A DNA stretch of 64,000 nt. It comes from Clostridium sp. E02 (GTDB lineage Bacteria; Bacillota; Clostridia; Lachnospirales; Lachnospiraceae). The stretch spans positions 124,001 through 188,000 of the forward strand of contig NZ_RJLQ01000001.1 of assembly GCF_003833015.1 (NCBI RefSeq), given 5' to 3'. Made by a program: the position numbers and the translations under genes. The notes under the pieces were generated by a model that was given only the letters and a program-made list of their open reading frames with translations, searched no databases and was not told where the DNA came from. Positions 50,536 through 59,370 of the stretch are shown here, in pieces (the first letter of the stretch is position 1; every line of letters begins with the position of its first letter).

Positions 50536-51801
50536 ATGGAAGTCAAAAAACAAAAAGTTAAGAAACTGTCATTGGCAACTTGGATTCTGATAGCAACGTT
50601 AGGGGGGATTGTATTTGGATCAATTGTTGGACCAGCTGCTAGTAACTTAAAGGTAGTAGGGGATATCTTTATTCGTTTGATTCAGATGTCTGTTGTGATT
50701 TTAGTAATGACGGCAGTTGCATCTGCATTGGCAAACATTGACACGGGAAGTGCAGGAAAGATGGGGCTCTATACCTTTGTCAGTATAATCATTTTTACAA
50801 TGATTTCGGCTGGAATCGGACTGGCTCTCGGTTTGATTGTAAAACCGGGGCAAGGAATTTCTCTGGGGGTAGGAGAAATTGCCAAAACGGAAGTGGTTTC
50901 GACTTCATTATCCGATACGATTCTAAATTTTGTACCCACAAATGTCATTGGTTCAATGGCAAGTGGAGCTATGATTTCATGCATTGTATTTTCTATTTTT
51001 TTAGGACTCGCTGCTGGAATGTATAAGAAACAGACAGGTAAATCAGGAATTGTTGACTGGTTGAACGAAATGAACGGAATTATCATGAATATTATCAAAA
51101 TGGTAATGAAGTTCGCTCCCATTGGTATATTTTGCCTGTTAGCAAATGTATCTGGATCCGTTGGATTTAAGGTGATCATTCCGATGATTAAATTCCTTGG
51201 ATGTCTGGCGTTAGGAGATTTAATTCAGTTCTTGATTTATTTGCCAACTACAGCAGCAATCTGTGATGTTGGTTTAGCAAAAATGCCGAAAAAATTTGCA
51301 AAAATGTCAATTATGGCTATGACAACCACCTCCTCAGCAATTTGTCTTCCAACAAAAATGGAAGATGAAGTAACAAAGTTTGGAGTTAGTCGAGAAGTAG
51401 CTGCTTTTACAGGACCAATAACAATGTCGATGAATAGCTGTGGTGCTGTTCAGTGTTACATATTAGCAATCCTGTTTATGAGTCAGGCTACGGGGGTTGT
51501 ACTAACTCCTGGCCAATTAGGAATGGCAATTTTACTTTCTGTATTGATGTGTATGGGAACCATCGTTGTGCCAGGTGGTATGGTGGTAACCTATACATTC
51601 CTAGCGACATCATTAGGACTTCCGGTGGAAGCGATGAGTGTATTAATTGGGATTGACTGGTTTTCCGGAATGTTCCGTACCGTAATGAACGTAGACGTAG
51701 ACTGTATGGTAGCTATGCTGGTTTCCAAGAAACTCGGTGTATTGGATAAAGAAGTATACGATGAAGTGAAAACTGTTGAATATGCAATTACAAATGAATG
51801 A
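50536..51801 (+). CDS. Dicarboxylate/amino acid:cation symporter (DAACS family)
   Basis: A 421-residue transporter of the glutamate/aspartate-dicarboxylate symporter family, with about eight helices and two re-entrant loops. Characteristic segments are IRLIQMSVVILVMTAVASAL, the serine-rich hairpin MAMTTTSSAICLPTKMEDEV, and GPITMSMNSCGAVQCYILAI followed by VDVDCMVAMLVSKKLG. Start ATG 50536 follows AAGGTGGAGG. It precedes an allantoate amidohydrolase gene by 20 bases, so a ureide anion such as allantoate is a plausible cargo. That is inferred from position only. Confidence 0.9.
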   Translation: MEVKKQKVKKLSLATWILIATLGGIVFGSIVGPAASNLKVVGDIFIRLIQMSVVILVMTAVASALANIDTGSAGKMGLYTFVSIIIFTMISAGIGLALGLIVKPGQGISLGVGEIAKTEVVSTSLSDTILNFVPTNVIGSMASGAMISCIVFSIFLGLAAGMYKKQTGKSGIVDWLNEMNGIIMNIIKMVMKFAPIGIFCLLANVSGSVGFKVIIPMIKFLGCLALGDLIQFLIYLPTTAAICDVGLAKMPKKFAKMSIMAMTTTSSAICLPTKMEDEVTKFGVSREVAAFTGPITMSMNSCGAVQCYILAILFMSQATGVVLTPGQLGMAILLSVLMCMGTIVVPGGMVVTYTFLATSLGLPVEAMSVLIGIDWFSGMFRTVMNVDVDCMVAMLVSKKLGVLDKEVYDEVKTVEYAITNE

Positions 51802-51821
51802 AACTGAAAAGGAGAATAAAA

Positions 51822-53072
51822 ATGGATATCAATGAAGTGGTTTCAAGAATTACAGAGGATTTGGAGTATCTAAAACAGTTCACATCAACACCAGGAGAAG
51901 GTTGTACGAGGCTGCCCTTTACACCAGAAGCCAGAAGTGCGGTTGATTATCTAAAAAAAATCATGACAGATGCCGGACTTGACGTTCGTGAAGATGAAGC
52001 TGGTAATGTTTTCGGGACAATTGAAGGGGAAGAGAAGGAACTTCCATGTATTATGATGGGCTCTCATTATGATTCTGTAACCAATGGTGGAGATTACGAT
52101 GGAATTGCTGGAATAATTTCAGCGATTGAAGTTGCCAGACTTATGAAAGAAAACAATAAGAAGCCGAAACATACTTATGTGGTGGCTGGTTTCTGTGATG
52201 AAGAGGGGATGCGTTTTGGAACAGGTTATTTCGGATCAAAAGCAATGCTTGGCCAGCTTGATGTAGAATATTGCAAGCATTATACCGATAAAAATGGGGT
52301 ATCTGTATACGATGCAATGAAAGAATACGGCTTAGATCCGGAAAAAATTGAAGGTGCAAAATGGAACATTGATAAAATTGGAAGCTTTATCGAAACACAT
52401 ATTGAGCAGGGACCAGTTTTAGACAGCACGGGAATCGAACTGGGATTGGTGGAATGGATCGTTGGAATCCAGAGATTTATGTTTACAGTACATGGACGTT
52501 CTGATCATGCAGGCACAACTCCTATGGATATGAGGAAGGATGCTGTGGATGCAGCTACAAAAGTTATCTCAAAGATTCCAGATTGGGCAAGAGAAAAAGC
52601 GGATGGTACCGTTGCGACTGTGGGTTATATCAAAACAATTCCAGGAGGAATGAATATAGTGGCTCAGGATGTTGAATTTACGGTAGACATCCGATCGAAA
52701 AACAATGATAACATCATAGATATCGTCAATAAGATCAAGGAAGCACTGAAAAAAGAAGTAGGTGAATTTGATGGAAGCTATGACAGTGACACCAAGCTGG
52801 TAATTACGCCTGTCAAATTATCAGAAGATATGCTTGATGTGTTAGAAGAGAGCTGCAAAGAGAGATCCTACACCTATAAGAGAATGTTAAGTGGTGCAGG
52901 TCATGATGCGTTGGCAATCGGACAGATTTTACCGACCGTTATGCTATTTGTTCCAAGTAAAGATGGAAGAAGTCATTGTCCAATCGAATTTAGTAAATAC
53001 AGTGATTTTGGTAAATCAATTCTAGTGGCATACGATTTGGTACAGACTCTGGATAAGAAAGAATCCGAATAA
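51822..53072 (+). CDS. allC: Allantoate amidohydrolase-type M20 metallohydrolase
   Basis: A 416-residue two-metal hydrolase of the M20 AllC/hydantoinase-carbamoylase group. The ligands are His82 and Asp93 (GSHYDSVTNGGDYDGIAG), the Glu pair in GFCDEEGMRFG, His in ETHIEQG and the C-terminal His in PSKDGRSHCPIEFS. The lid/dimer domain has VHGRSDHAGTTPMDMRKDA. AllC hydrolyses allantoate to ureidoglycine, CO2 and ammonia. Related N-carbamoyl amidases have the same motifs, so the assignment rests on the AllE, AllD and FdrA genes downstream. Start 51822 follows AAGGAG. Confidence 0.88.
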   Translation: MDINEVVSRITEDLEYLKQFTSTPGEGCTRLPFTPEARSAVDYLKKIMTDAGLDVREDEAGNVFGTIEGEEKELPCIMMGSHYDSVTNGGDYDGIAGIISAIEVARLMKENNKKPKHTYVVAGFCDEEGMRFGTGYFGSKAMLGQLDVEYCKHYTDKNGVSVYDAMKEYGLDPEKIEGAKWNIDKIGSFIETHIEQGPVLDSTGIELGLVEWIVGIQRFMFTVHGRSDHAGTTPMDMRKDAVDAATKVISKIPDWAREKADGTVATVGYIKTIPGGMNIVAQDVEFTVDIRSKNNDNIIDIVNKIKEALKKEVGEFDGSYDSDTKLVITPVKLSEDMLDVLEESCKERSYTYKRMLSGAGHDALAIGQILPTVMLFVPSKDGRSHCPIEFSKYSDFGKSILVAYDLVQTLDKKESE

Positions 53073-53084
53073 AGTATCCCAATA

Positions 53085-53140
53085 AAAACGGGGCTGTACT
53101 ACCAGTAATCAGTGTTTTACGGGTATTCCAGTCCTGTTTT
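53085..53140. terminator. Long-loop hairpin after allC
   Basis: AAAACGGGGCTG pairs with CAGTCCTGTTTT over 12 positions (two G-U) with a 32-base loop, ending in TTTT. It may terminate or modulate read-through toward the convergent hydrolase. The rest of the 262-base gap is AT-rich with no gene. Confidence 0.45.
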
Positions 53141-53334
53141 GTTCCGTACGATAAGACGTGATGAAAAGTGGTTGATTGGTTTTATAAAAATACAACTCAA
53201 AAGTTCATGAAATAATTGTATTTCAAGAAAAAATATTGAATATGCACAAATAAATAACCAATAATTGTTCAAAATGACAATTGAAAAACAAAATTGGTGG
53301 TGCGATAATATAAAAAGAGGTTGACCGGATTTTA

Positions 53335-54195
53335 CTATGATTCCAAAGCCTTATCTATAAATTGTATGGTTTTGGAAAGAAGTTCCTGTGCAGATCTAGT
53401 ATCCGTGTATCGGTCAAAATCATGCACTTCGTCGGATACAAGATATGTTTCACTGCGAGTTAGTAAATGTCTCAGGGCTTGGAACTCCTGATAGGGAACA
53501 TCAGTGTCCTTTGTACTATGTGCTAGAAATACTGCCTGTTTCAGTGAAAGATCCGAAGCATTACGGAGTGAAAAATCTTTGTAAAAAAATTTTTCTCTTT
53601 CACGAAAAAACTGTTCAATCCATTTGCCCGTCTGTCTTGCATAGATGTATAAGCTGTAGCAGGCGTCAAGTTCACCAATTGCTTTTATTTCGTGTAAGTC
53701 AGATGAAAGACAGTCTTTGGATACTTGGGGCAAACGGCAATAGTAAGAACTGGGTTCGTTATACCAGTGATTAGTCAGAAAGCCATAGCCGTAGTACGAA
53801 ATAATTCCCAGTGGGGGTTTTGAAAACTTATGGGAGGAGGCTAGCAGACATAGATAGGCTCCTGCGGATCGGCCCCATAAAAAATAGGGAAGTGTATCAG
53901 GGGCAAAGGTTAAAGGTTGTTCAAGATAAAGGCATATGGATGATTTTACATCGTCAAGGATCTGTCCGATTTTAGCCGCTGGTGCTAAAGGATAGTCGAA
54001 CGATACCAAGATGAAACCTGCATTGCAAAGTTCATGAATATGAAATTCTGGTAGGTCGTCACGCTGACCGTAAAGCAATCCTCCTCCATGGAAATATAAA
54101 ATAACTGCTTTGGCAGTCAGGGAAGGATTGCTATAAATACTGGCGCATTTTAAATATAACTCTGAGCGAAGGGAAACGATTTCTTTCTTTATCAT
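53335..54195 (-). CDS. Alpha/beta-fold hydrolase (hormone-sensitive-lipase-like)
   Basis: A 286-residue soluble hydrolase: oxyanion motif YFHGGGLLYGQ, nucleophile Ser in LWGRSAGAYL, Asp in HSTKDTDVPYQE and His in VSDEVHDFDRY complete the triad. No signal peptide. Start ATG follows AGGAGG. It lies on the opposite strand inside the allantoin locus, divergent from the ureidoglycine aminohydrolase gene. It may hydrolyse an ester or amide linked to this pathway, or simply be an inserted neighbour. The substrate is not predictable. Confidence 0.85.
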   Translation of the reverse strand: MIKKEIVSLRSELYLKCASIYSNPSLTAKAVILYFHGGGLLYGQRDDLPEFHIHELCNAGFILVSFDYPLAPAAKIGQILDDVKSSICLYLEQPLTFAPDTLPYFLWGRSAGAYLCLLASSHKFSKPPLGIISYYGYGFLTNHWYNEPSSYYCRLPQVSKDCLSSDLHEIKAIGELDACYSLYIYARQTGKWIEQFFREREKFFYKDFSLRNASDLSLKQAVFLAHSTKDTDVPYQEFQALRHLLTRSETYLVSDEVHDFDRYTDTRSAQELLSKTIQFIDKALES

Positions 54196-54233
54196 GGAAT
54201 ACCTCCTGTTTGTTCAACATTATTTAATATCGT

Positions 54234-54333
54234 ATTATAACAGAATCATTTCATTTTGCAATAGCAAAATTCAATAGGGTAAAAGGCAACTCGATTCGGC
54301 ACAAACCGGATTATAATAGAAACATTTCATTTT
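54234..54333. promoter_or_regulatory. Divergent control region with direct repeats and a palindrome
   Basis: A 24-base element at 54234-54257 recurs at 54310-54333 with two mismatches, each copy containing an ATTATAA -10-like core followed by CATTTCATTTT. A palindrome ATTTTGC-AATA-GCAAAAT lies at 54253-54270. The left copy overlaps the minus-strand promoter (TTGCAA, 16 bp, TATAAT) of the hydrolase. The right copy overlaps the plus-strand TATAAT at 54312-54317 before allE. Confidence 0.6.
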
Positions 54334-54356
54334 CTTTTTCAGAAAGGAGTTCGGTT

Positions 54357-55148
54357 ATGGGATATTTAAACAATCATATTGGTTACAGAGAGGAATTGCT
54401 TTGTACTAGATCGGTAATTAAAAAAGATAGGTATGCAGTACTTGAGCCGGATGGTCTTGTAAAAAATGTAATACCAGGATTTGAAAACTGCGATATTACA
54501 ATTTTAGGTTCACCGGAAATGGGAGCTACCTTTGTTGACTATATTGTAACTGCAAAAGAAGGAGCTAAAAATACAACGGGGTTTGCAGGAGGCAAACTTG
54601 AAGCTTTCTTTTATGTCTTAGAAGGGAGTGTCACAGTCTGGAACGAGGATAAAAAGGAAGATTTGACGCAGGGCGGATACTTTTTTACTCCAGCTGGAAA
54701 AAAACTTTATTTTGAAAATAAAGGGAAGGAAAACGCAAAAGTATTTTTATATAAAAGAGTGTATTCCCCTTTAGAAGGAAAAGAAGCTTATACGGTTGTT
54801 GGAAACATAAATGAGGTTCCATGGGTTGAATATGAAGGAATGAAAGATGTATTAGTAAAGGATTTCTTACCAGCTGCAACGGATATTGCATTTGATATGA
54901 ATATGCATATCCTGCTCTTTAAGATGGGCACCTCTCATGGGTATGTTGAGACTCATGTTCAGGAACATGGAGCTTATATCTATTCTGGAAAAGGTATGTA
55001 TATCTTAGATCAGGATTGGGTACCGGTTCAGAAAGGTGATTACATCTTTATGGATGCCTACTGTCCACAGGCAGCTTATGGGGTAGGCCGCGATGAAGAT
55101 TTTGCATATGTTTATTCCAAAGACTGCAACAGAGACATAGAATTATAA
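54357..55148 (+). CDS. allE: (S)-ureidoglycine aminohydrolase, bicupin
   Basis: A 263-residue protein of two cupin domains. The first (about 65-135) has the GGKLEAFFYVLEGSVTVWNE strand pair. The second (about 175-255) carries the metal site, with His/Glu ligands in LFKMGTSHGYVETHVQEHG and the closing YIFMDAYCPQAAYG. AllE (YlbA) removes ammonia from ureidoglycine to give (S)-ureidoglycolate. Length and motifs match the family. ATG 54357 follows AAAGGAG. It is the first gene of the run that includes the ureidoglycolate dehydrogenase and FdrA genes. Confidence 0.92.
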   Translation: MGYLNNHIGYREELLCTRSVIKKDRYAVLEPDGLVKNVIPGFENCDITILGSPEMGATFVDYIVTAKEGAKNTTGFAGGKLEAFFYVLEGSVTVWNEDKKEDLTQGGYFFTPAGKKLYFENKGKENAKVFLYKRVYSPLEGKEAYTVVGNINEVPWVEYEGMKDVLVKDFLPAATDIAFDMNMHILLFKMGTSHGYVETHVQEHGAYIYSGKGMYILDQDWVPVQKGDYIFMDAYCPQAAYGVGRDEDFAYVYSKDCNRDIEL

Positions 55149-55183
55149 TTTAAAAATAAAGCGAAAAAGAAAGAGGAAAGCAT

Positions 55184-56236
55184 ATGAGATTGACACATGA
55201 CGAATTAAAAGAATTAATGAAAAAAAAATTAATGAAAGCCGGCTTAAGCGATGAGCATGCAGATAAGACCGCAGATGTACTTGTATGGTCAGATGAAAGA
55301 GGATATCATTCCCACGGTTCTGTACGTATGGAATACTACAGCGAACGGATTGCAAAGGGTGGTATTACAACGAATCCAAACTTTGAATATAAAGTAACAG
55401 GTCCTTGTTCCGGTGTTTTAGATGCAGACAATGGAATTGGTTATGTTGGTGCAATGGTGGGCATGGAACATGCGATTGATATGGCAAAAGCCAACGGAAT
55501 CGCAGTCGTTGGAGTAAAGAATATTTCTCATAGTGGAGCAATCGGCTACTATACTGAAATGGCAGCTAAGGCTGGACTTGTTTCCGTATCCATGTGCCAG
55601 TCCGATCCAATGGCGGTACCTTATGGCGGAACAGAGCCATATTACGGAACCAATCCAATCTCATTTGGAGCACCGACTGCAGATGAGAGGAATGTAGTCT
55701 TTGATATGGCTACCACCGTTCAGGCATGGGGCAAGATCTTAGATAAGCGGTCCAGAAATGAAATGATTCCCAATGATTGGGCTGTTGATGCAAAAGGAAA
55801 TCCTGTTACAGATCCCAATCAGGTAAATGCATTGGTACCGATTTCAGGCGCAAAAGGCTATGGCCTTATGATGATGGTAGATGTTCTTTCCGGTGTGATG
55901 CTTGGAGTACCGTTCGGAAAACATGTAAGCTCGATGTATCATGACCTGACAGAGGGGAGAAATTTAGGACACATACATATTGTTATGGATCCCTCCCGTT
56001 TCACAGATATGGATTCCTTTAAAAAGAACATGTCGATCGTTCTTGATGAACTCAATGCAATGCCGGCTGCAGAAGGATTTGGGAAAGTATGTTATCCAGG
56101 GGAAAGAGCGATTTCTAGAAAAGAAAAACAGTACGCAGAAGGCGGAATTGAAATTGTTGATGATATCTATCAATATTTAATCAGTGAGGATGTTCATTAC
56201 AACAGATACAACCATAAAAACAGATTTGCTGACTAA
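55184..56236 (+). CDS. allD: Ureidoglycolate dehydrogenase (LDH2/MDH2 family)
   Basis: A 350-residue NAD(P)-dependent oxidoreductase of the malate/L-lactate dehydrogenase-2 fold. Motifs are DERGYHSHGSVRMEYY near the N-terminus, the catalytic His in GVKNISHSGAIGYYTEMA, PYGGTEPYYGTNPISFGAPT and a glycine-rich GAKGYGLMMMVDVLSG. AllD oxidises (S)-ureidoglycolate to oxalurate. LDH2 proteins have other substrates, but gene order (allE-allD-fdrA) makes AllD the best call. ATG 55184 follows AGAGGAAAG. The NAD(H) or NADP(H) preference is not obvious. Confidence 0.9.
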   Translation: MRLTHDELKELMKKKLMKAGLSDEHADKTADVLVWSDERGYHSHGSVRMEYYSERIAKGGITTNPNFEYKVTGPCSGVLDADNGIGYVGAMVGMEHAIDMAKANGIAVVGVKNISHSGAIGYYTEMAAKAGLVSVSMCQSDPMAVPYGGTEPYYGTNPISFGAPTADERNVVFDMATTVQAWGKILDKRSRNEMIPNDWAVDAKGNPVTDPNQVNALVPISGAKGYGLMMMVDVLSGVMLGVPFGKHVSSMYHDLTEGRNLGHIHIVMDPSRFTDMDSFKKNMSIVLDELNAMPAAEGFGKVCYPGERAISRKEKQYAEGGIEIVDDIYQYLISEDVHYNRYNHKNRFAD

Positions 56237-56254
56237 TAAAGCCGAGGTGAAAAA

Positions 56255-58027
56255 ATGTTAAAAACAATAGTGAAAAAAGGAAGCTATCAGGATTCAGTCG
56301 TATTAATGCTTTTGACCAATAAACTGTCTTCCATTGATGGAGTGAAAAAAGTTTCTGTTATGATGGCGACTCCGGCCAATAAAGACATTTATAAGCAGGG
56401 TGGCATGGATACAGAAGAATTAATGGAAGCAACGGCAAATGATATGGTAATCGTTGCAGACGTAGATGAAGATGACATGCTGAATGTAATTATGGAAGAA
56501 GTAGAGATTTTCCTGAAAAATCAGGCAACCACTTCTGACGGAAAAGCAAAAGAAGAGGGTGTGAGATCCTGGGAAGCGGCATTTAGAGCAGAATCCGATG
56601 CTAATCTTGTGGTTATCTCTATACCGGGAGCCTATGCAGCATTTGAGGCAGATCGTGCCCTTGATGAGAATCTACATGTATTTATGTTTAGCGATAATGT
56701 GACCATCGAAGATGAGCTGCGGTTGAAACAAAAAGCGCATAAAAAGGGGCTACTGGTTATGGGACCTGACTGTGGAACCGGTATTATAAGCGGGGTTCCC
56801 ATCGCGTTTACCAATCATGTAACACCAGGTGCCATAGGAATCATCGGTGCTTCCGGAACTGGTATTCAGGAACTGACTACCATCATCGACCGTATGGGTG
56901 AGGGAGTTGCTAATGCAATCGGAACGGGCGGACGTGACCTTTCAACCGTTGTAGGTGGAATTACCATGATGGATACCATAGACGCCATGGATCAGGATGA
57001 GGAAACCAAAGTTCTTATCGTAATATCCAAGCCGCCGGCAAAAGAAGTAAAGGACCGTATCGTTTCCAAATTAAGCAACTGCACAAAACCGGTGGTTACC
57101 CTGTTTTTAGGAGAAAAACCTGATTATCATGAAGAAGATTTCTATCATGCGTACACTCTGGAAGAGGCTGCAAAGATCGCAGTATCCCTTCTCCGCGGTG
57201 AGACGATCAAATATGAGAAGACAGAACTTCCCAAAGGTGATTTCTTTAAAGCGGAGGAAAATAAGACAATCAAAGCATATTATTCAGGCGGTACGCTTGC
57301 CGGAGAAGCAGCGATGCTGATCAAGGATGCGCTTCACCTTTCGATTCCTCCAGAAAAGAAAAAAGGATTTATGCTGAATATAGATGGTCACATTGTTGTG
57401 GACTTAGGTGATGATGAATATACACAGGGAAAACCTCATCCTATGATTGATCCTACCAAGCGTGTTGAATGTATGGAAGATGCAATGGTTGATGAGAGTA
57501 CAGGCGTGATCCTTTTAGATGTTGTCCTTGGCTACGGTTCTCATGAAGATATGGCAGGAGCTCTGCTTCCGGCAATTACAAGCTTAAAGGAAAAGGCGAA
57601 AGCCCAGAACAGAAAGATATTCTTTGTTGCTACGGTATGCGGTACGAGAAAAGATTATCAAGGCTATGATGACCAGATTAGCAAATTAACCAGTGCTGGA
57701 GTGATTGTATGCGAAAGCAATAAGGCAGCGGTTGATGCGGCCATCCATATCATAGGAAATAAGTTTGACGAACCAGTAAAAGAAATTCGCAAGAAAGAAT
57801 GTCTGCCATGTGAAGCGGCGGGTTCCTTTGATCAGGTTGCACGATTGATTTCACAAAAACCAAATATAATAAATCTTGGATTAAAGAGTTTCGCAAAAGT
57901 AGCAAGTGAATTCGGATGTGAAGTCGTACAGTATGACTGGCTTCCGCCTGCAGATGGAAATATTGAACTGCTAAAAGTGTTACAGTTCCTTAGAAATTAT
58001 GAGAACAACGAATGCGATCATAAGTAA
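56255..58027 (+). CDS. fdrA: FdrA/AllF, large subunit of oxamate (oxalurate) carbamoyltransferase
   Basis: A 590-residue protein of the FdrA family, built on the succinyl-CoA synthetase fold. It has an N-terminal Rossmann-like part, a central GPDCGTGIISGVPIAFTN and GIIGASGTGIQELTTIIDR loop, and a C-terminal domain with MLNIDGHIVVDLGDDEYTQG. In E. coli the FdrA homologue works with the DUF1116 (YlbE) and DUF2877 (YlbF) proteins to convert oxalurate and phosphate to oxamate and carbamoyl phosphate. RBS GCCGAGG precedes ATG 56255. It directly follows allD and precedes the DUF1116 gene. Confidence 0.9.
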   Translation: MLKTIVKKGSYQDSVVLMLLTNKLSSIDGVKKVSVMMATPANKDIYKQGGMDTEELMEATANDMVIVADVDEDDMLNVIMEEVEIFLKNQATTSDGKAKEEGVRSWEAAFRAESDANLVVISIPGAYAAFEADRALDENLHVFMFSDNVTIEDELRLKQKAHKKGLLVMGPDCGTGIISGVPIAFTNHVTPGAIGIIGASGTGIQELTTIIDRMGEGVANAIGTGGRDLSTVVGGITMMDTIDAMDQDEETKVLIVISKPPAKEVKDRIVSKLSNCTKPVVTLFLGEKPDYHEEDFYHAYTLEEAAKIAVSLLRGETIKYEKTELPKGDFFKAEENKTIKAYYSGGTLAGEAAMLIKDALHLSIPPEKKKGFMLNIDGHIVVDLGDDEYTQGKPHPMIDPTKRVECMEDAMVDESTGVILLDVVLGYGSHEDMAGALLPAITSLKEKAKAQNRKIFFVATVCGTRKDYQGYDDQISKLTSAGVIVCESNKAAVDAAIHIIGNKFDEPVKEIRKKECLPCEAAGSFDQVARLISQKPNIINLGLKSFAKVASEFGCEVVQYDWLPPADGNIELLKVLQFLRNYENNECDHK

Positions 58028-58050
58028 AACAGAGAAAGGAGATATTCTCA

Positions 58051-59316
58051 ATGAAATATAAAAATATAGAGGAAGCAAATCGTGCAGTTATTGACAAAGT
58101 GGTTGCTGCACAGCCGGTCTTGATTGATGTGCAGCCTGCTATGGAGCTGATTAATGAATTAAAGAACGGGAAAGTTCTGCTTCATGCTGGTCCGCCAATT
58201 AAATATGAGAATATGCCAGATCCGGTAAAAGGTTCTTGCGTTGGTGCCATATTATTCGAGGAATGGGCATCTGACGAGTCTGGTGCCAGAAAGCTGCTTG
58301 ATGACGGTGAAATAACATTGATTCCATGTCACCATGTGAGTGCAGTTGGACCTATGGGTGGAATTACGTCAGCACACATGCCACTGTTTGTCGTAGAGAA
58401 CAGGACCGATGGAAACCAGGCTTACTGTACGATGAATGAGGGGATTGGAAAGGTTCTTCGTTTTGGAGCATTCTCAGAAGAAGTTGTCACCCGTTTACAA
58501 TGGATGCGTGACGTTCTTGGTCCAGTACTGGGACAGGCGATCCGTACATTGGCGGATGGACTTAATCTAAATCCAATGATAGCAAAGGCAGTTGCCATGG
58601 GAGATGAATTCCATCAGAGGAACATTGCTGCATCGCTGGTATTTTTAAAGGAAATGAGTCCAATCGTGACCAACCTTGATATAACGGAAAAAGACAGATA
58701 TGACGTGATTAAATTTCTGGCAGATACGGATCAGTTCTTCCTTAACATCATGATGGCTGCCGGAAAATCAGTTATGGATGGGGCAAGAATGATTGAAGAA
58801 GGAACCATTGTTACAGCAATGTGCCGGAATGGGGAGAACTTTGGTATCCGCATCAGTGGCATGGGAGATGAATGGTATACAGCCCCGGTTAATACTCCTC
58901 AGGGACTTTACTTTACTGGATATGACGGAGAGGATGCAAGTCCGGATATTGGCGATAGTGCGATTACAGAGACATTTGGAGTTGGGGGTATGGCTATGAT
59001 TGCGGCTCCAGCCGTTACACGATTCGTTGGTGCTGGCGGTTACGAAGATGCACTTCGTACCAGCAATGAAATGACAGAGATCACCATAGATCATAATCCG
59101 AATTTTATCGTACCTACCTGGAATTTCCAGGGAATCTGCCTTGGAATTGATGCCAGACTGGTGGTAGAAAAGAGAATCACTCCCGTTATCAATACAGGGA
59201 TTGCACATAAAATCGCAGGATATGGACAGATAGGGGCAGGTACGGTTCATCCGCCGATCCAATGTTTTGAAAAAGCAATTCAGGCATATGTAAAAAAATT
59301 GGGATATCAGGGGTAA
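58051..59316 (+). CDS. allG: DUF1116 protein (YlbE/AllG), partner of FdrA
   Basis: A 421-residue soluble protein of the DUF1116 family: DVQPAMELINELKNGKVLLH, LIPCHHVSAVGPMGGITSAH, NEGIGKVLRFGAFSEEV and the C-terminal GTVHPPIQCFEKA. It is consistently next to FdrA in allantoin gene clusters and forms part of the oxamate carbamoyltransferase. ATG 58051 follows AAAGGAG. The third E. coli partner, a DUF2877 protein, is not seen in the window. The catalytic role of each subunit is not deducible from this sequence alone. Confidence 0.88.
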   Translation: MKYKNIEEANRAVIDKVVAAQPVLIDVQPAMELINELKNGKVLLHAGPPIKYENMPDPVKGSCVGAILFEEWASDESGARKLLDDGEITLIPCHHVSAVGPMGGITSAHMPLFVVENRTDGNQAYCTMNEGIGKVLRFGAFSEEVVTRLQWMRDVLGPVLGQAIRTLADGLNLNPMIAKAVAMGDEFHQRNIAASLVFLKEMSPIVTNLDITEKDRYDVIKFLADTDQFFLNIMMAAGKSVMDGARMIEEGTIVTAMCRNGENFGIRISGMGDEWYTAPVNTPQGLYFTGYDGEDASPDIGDSAITETFGVGGMAMIAAPAVTRFVGAGGYEDALRTSNEMTEITIDHNPNFIVPTWNFQGICLGIDARLVVEKRITPVINTGIAHKIAGYGQIGAGTVHPPIQCFEKAIQAYVKKLGYQG

Positions 59317-59370
59317 TAAAAAAAATCTAGCTTTAGCTACAACAACGAGAGAAGGATAAGGGGTGTTGGA

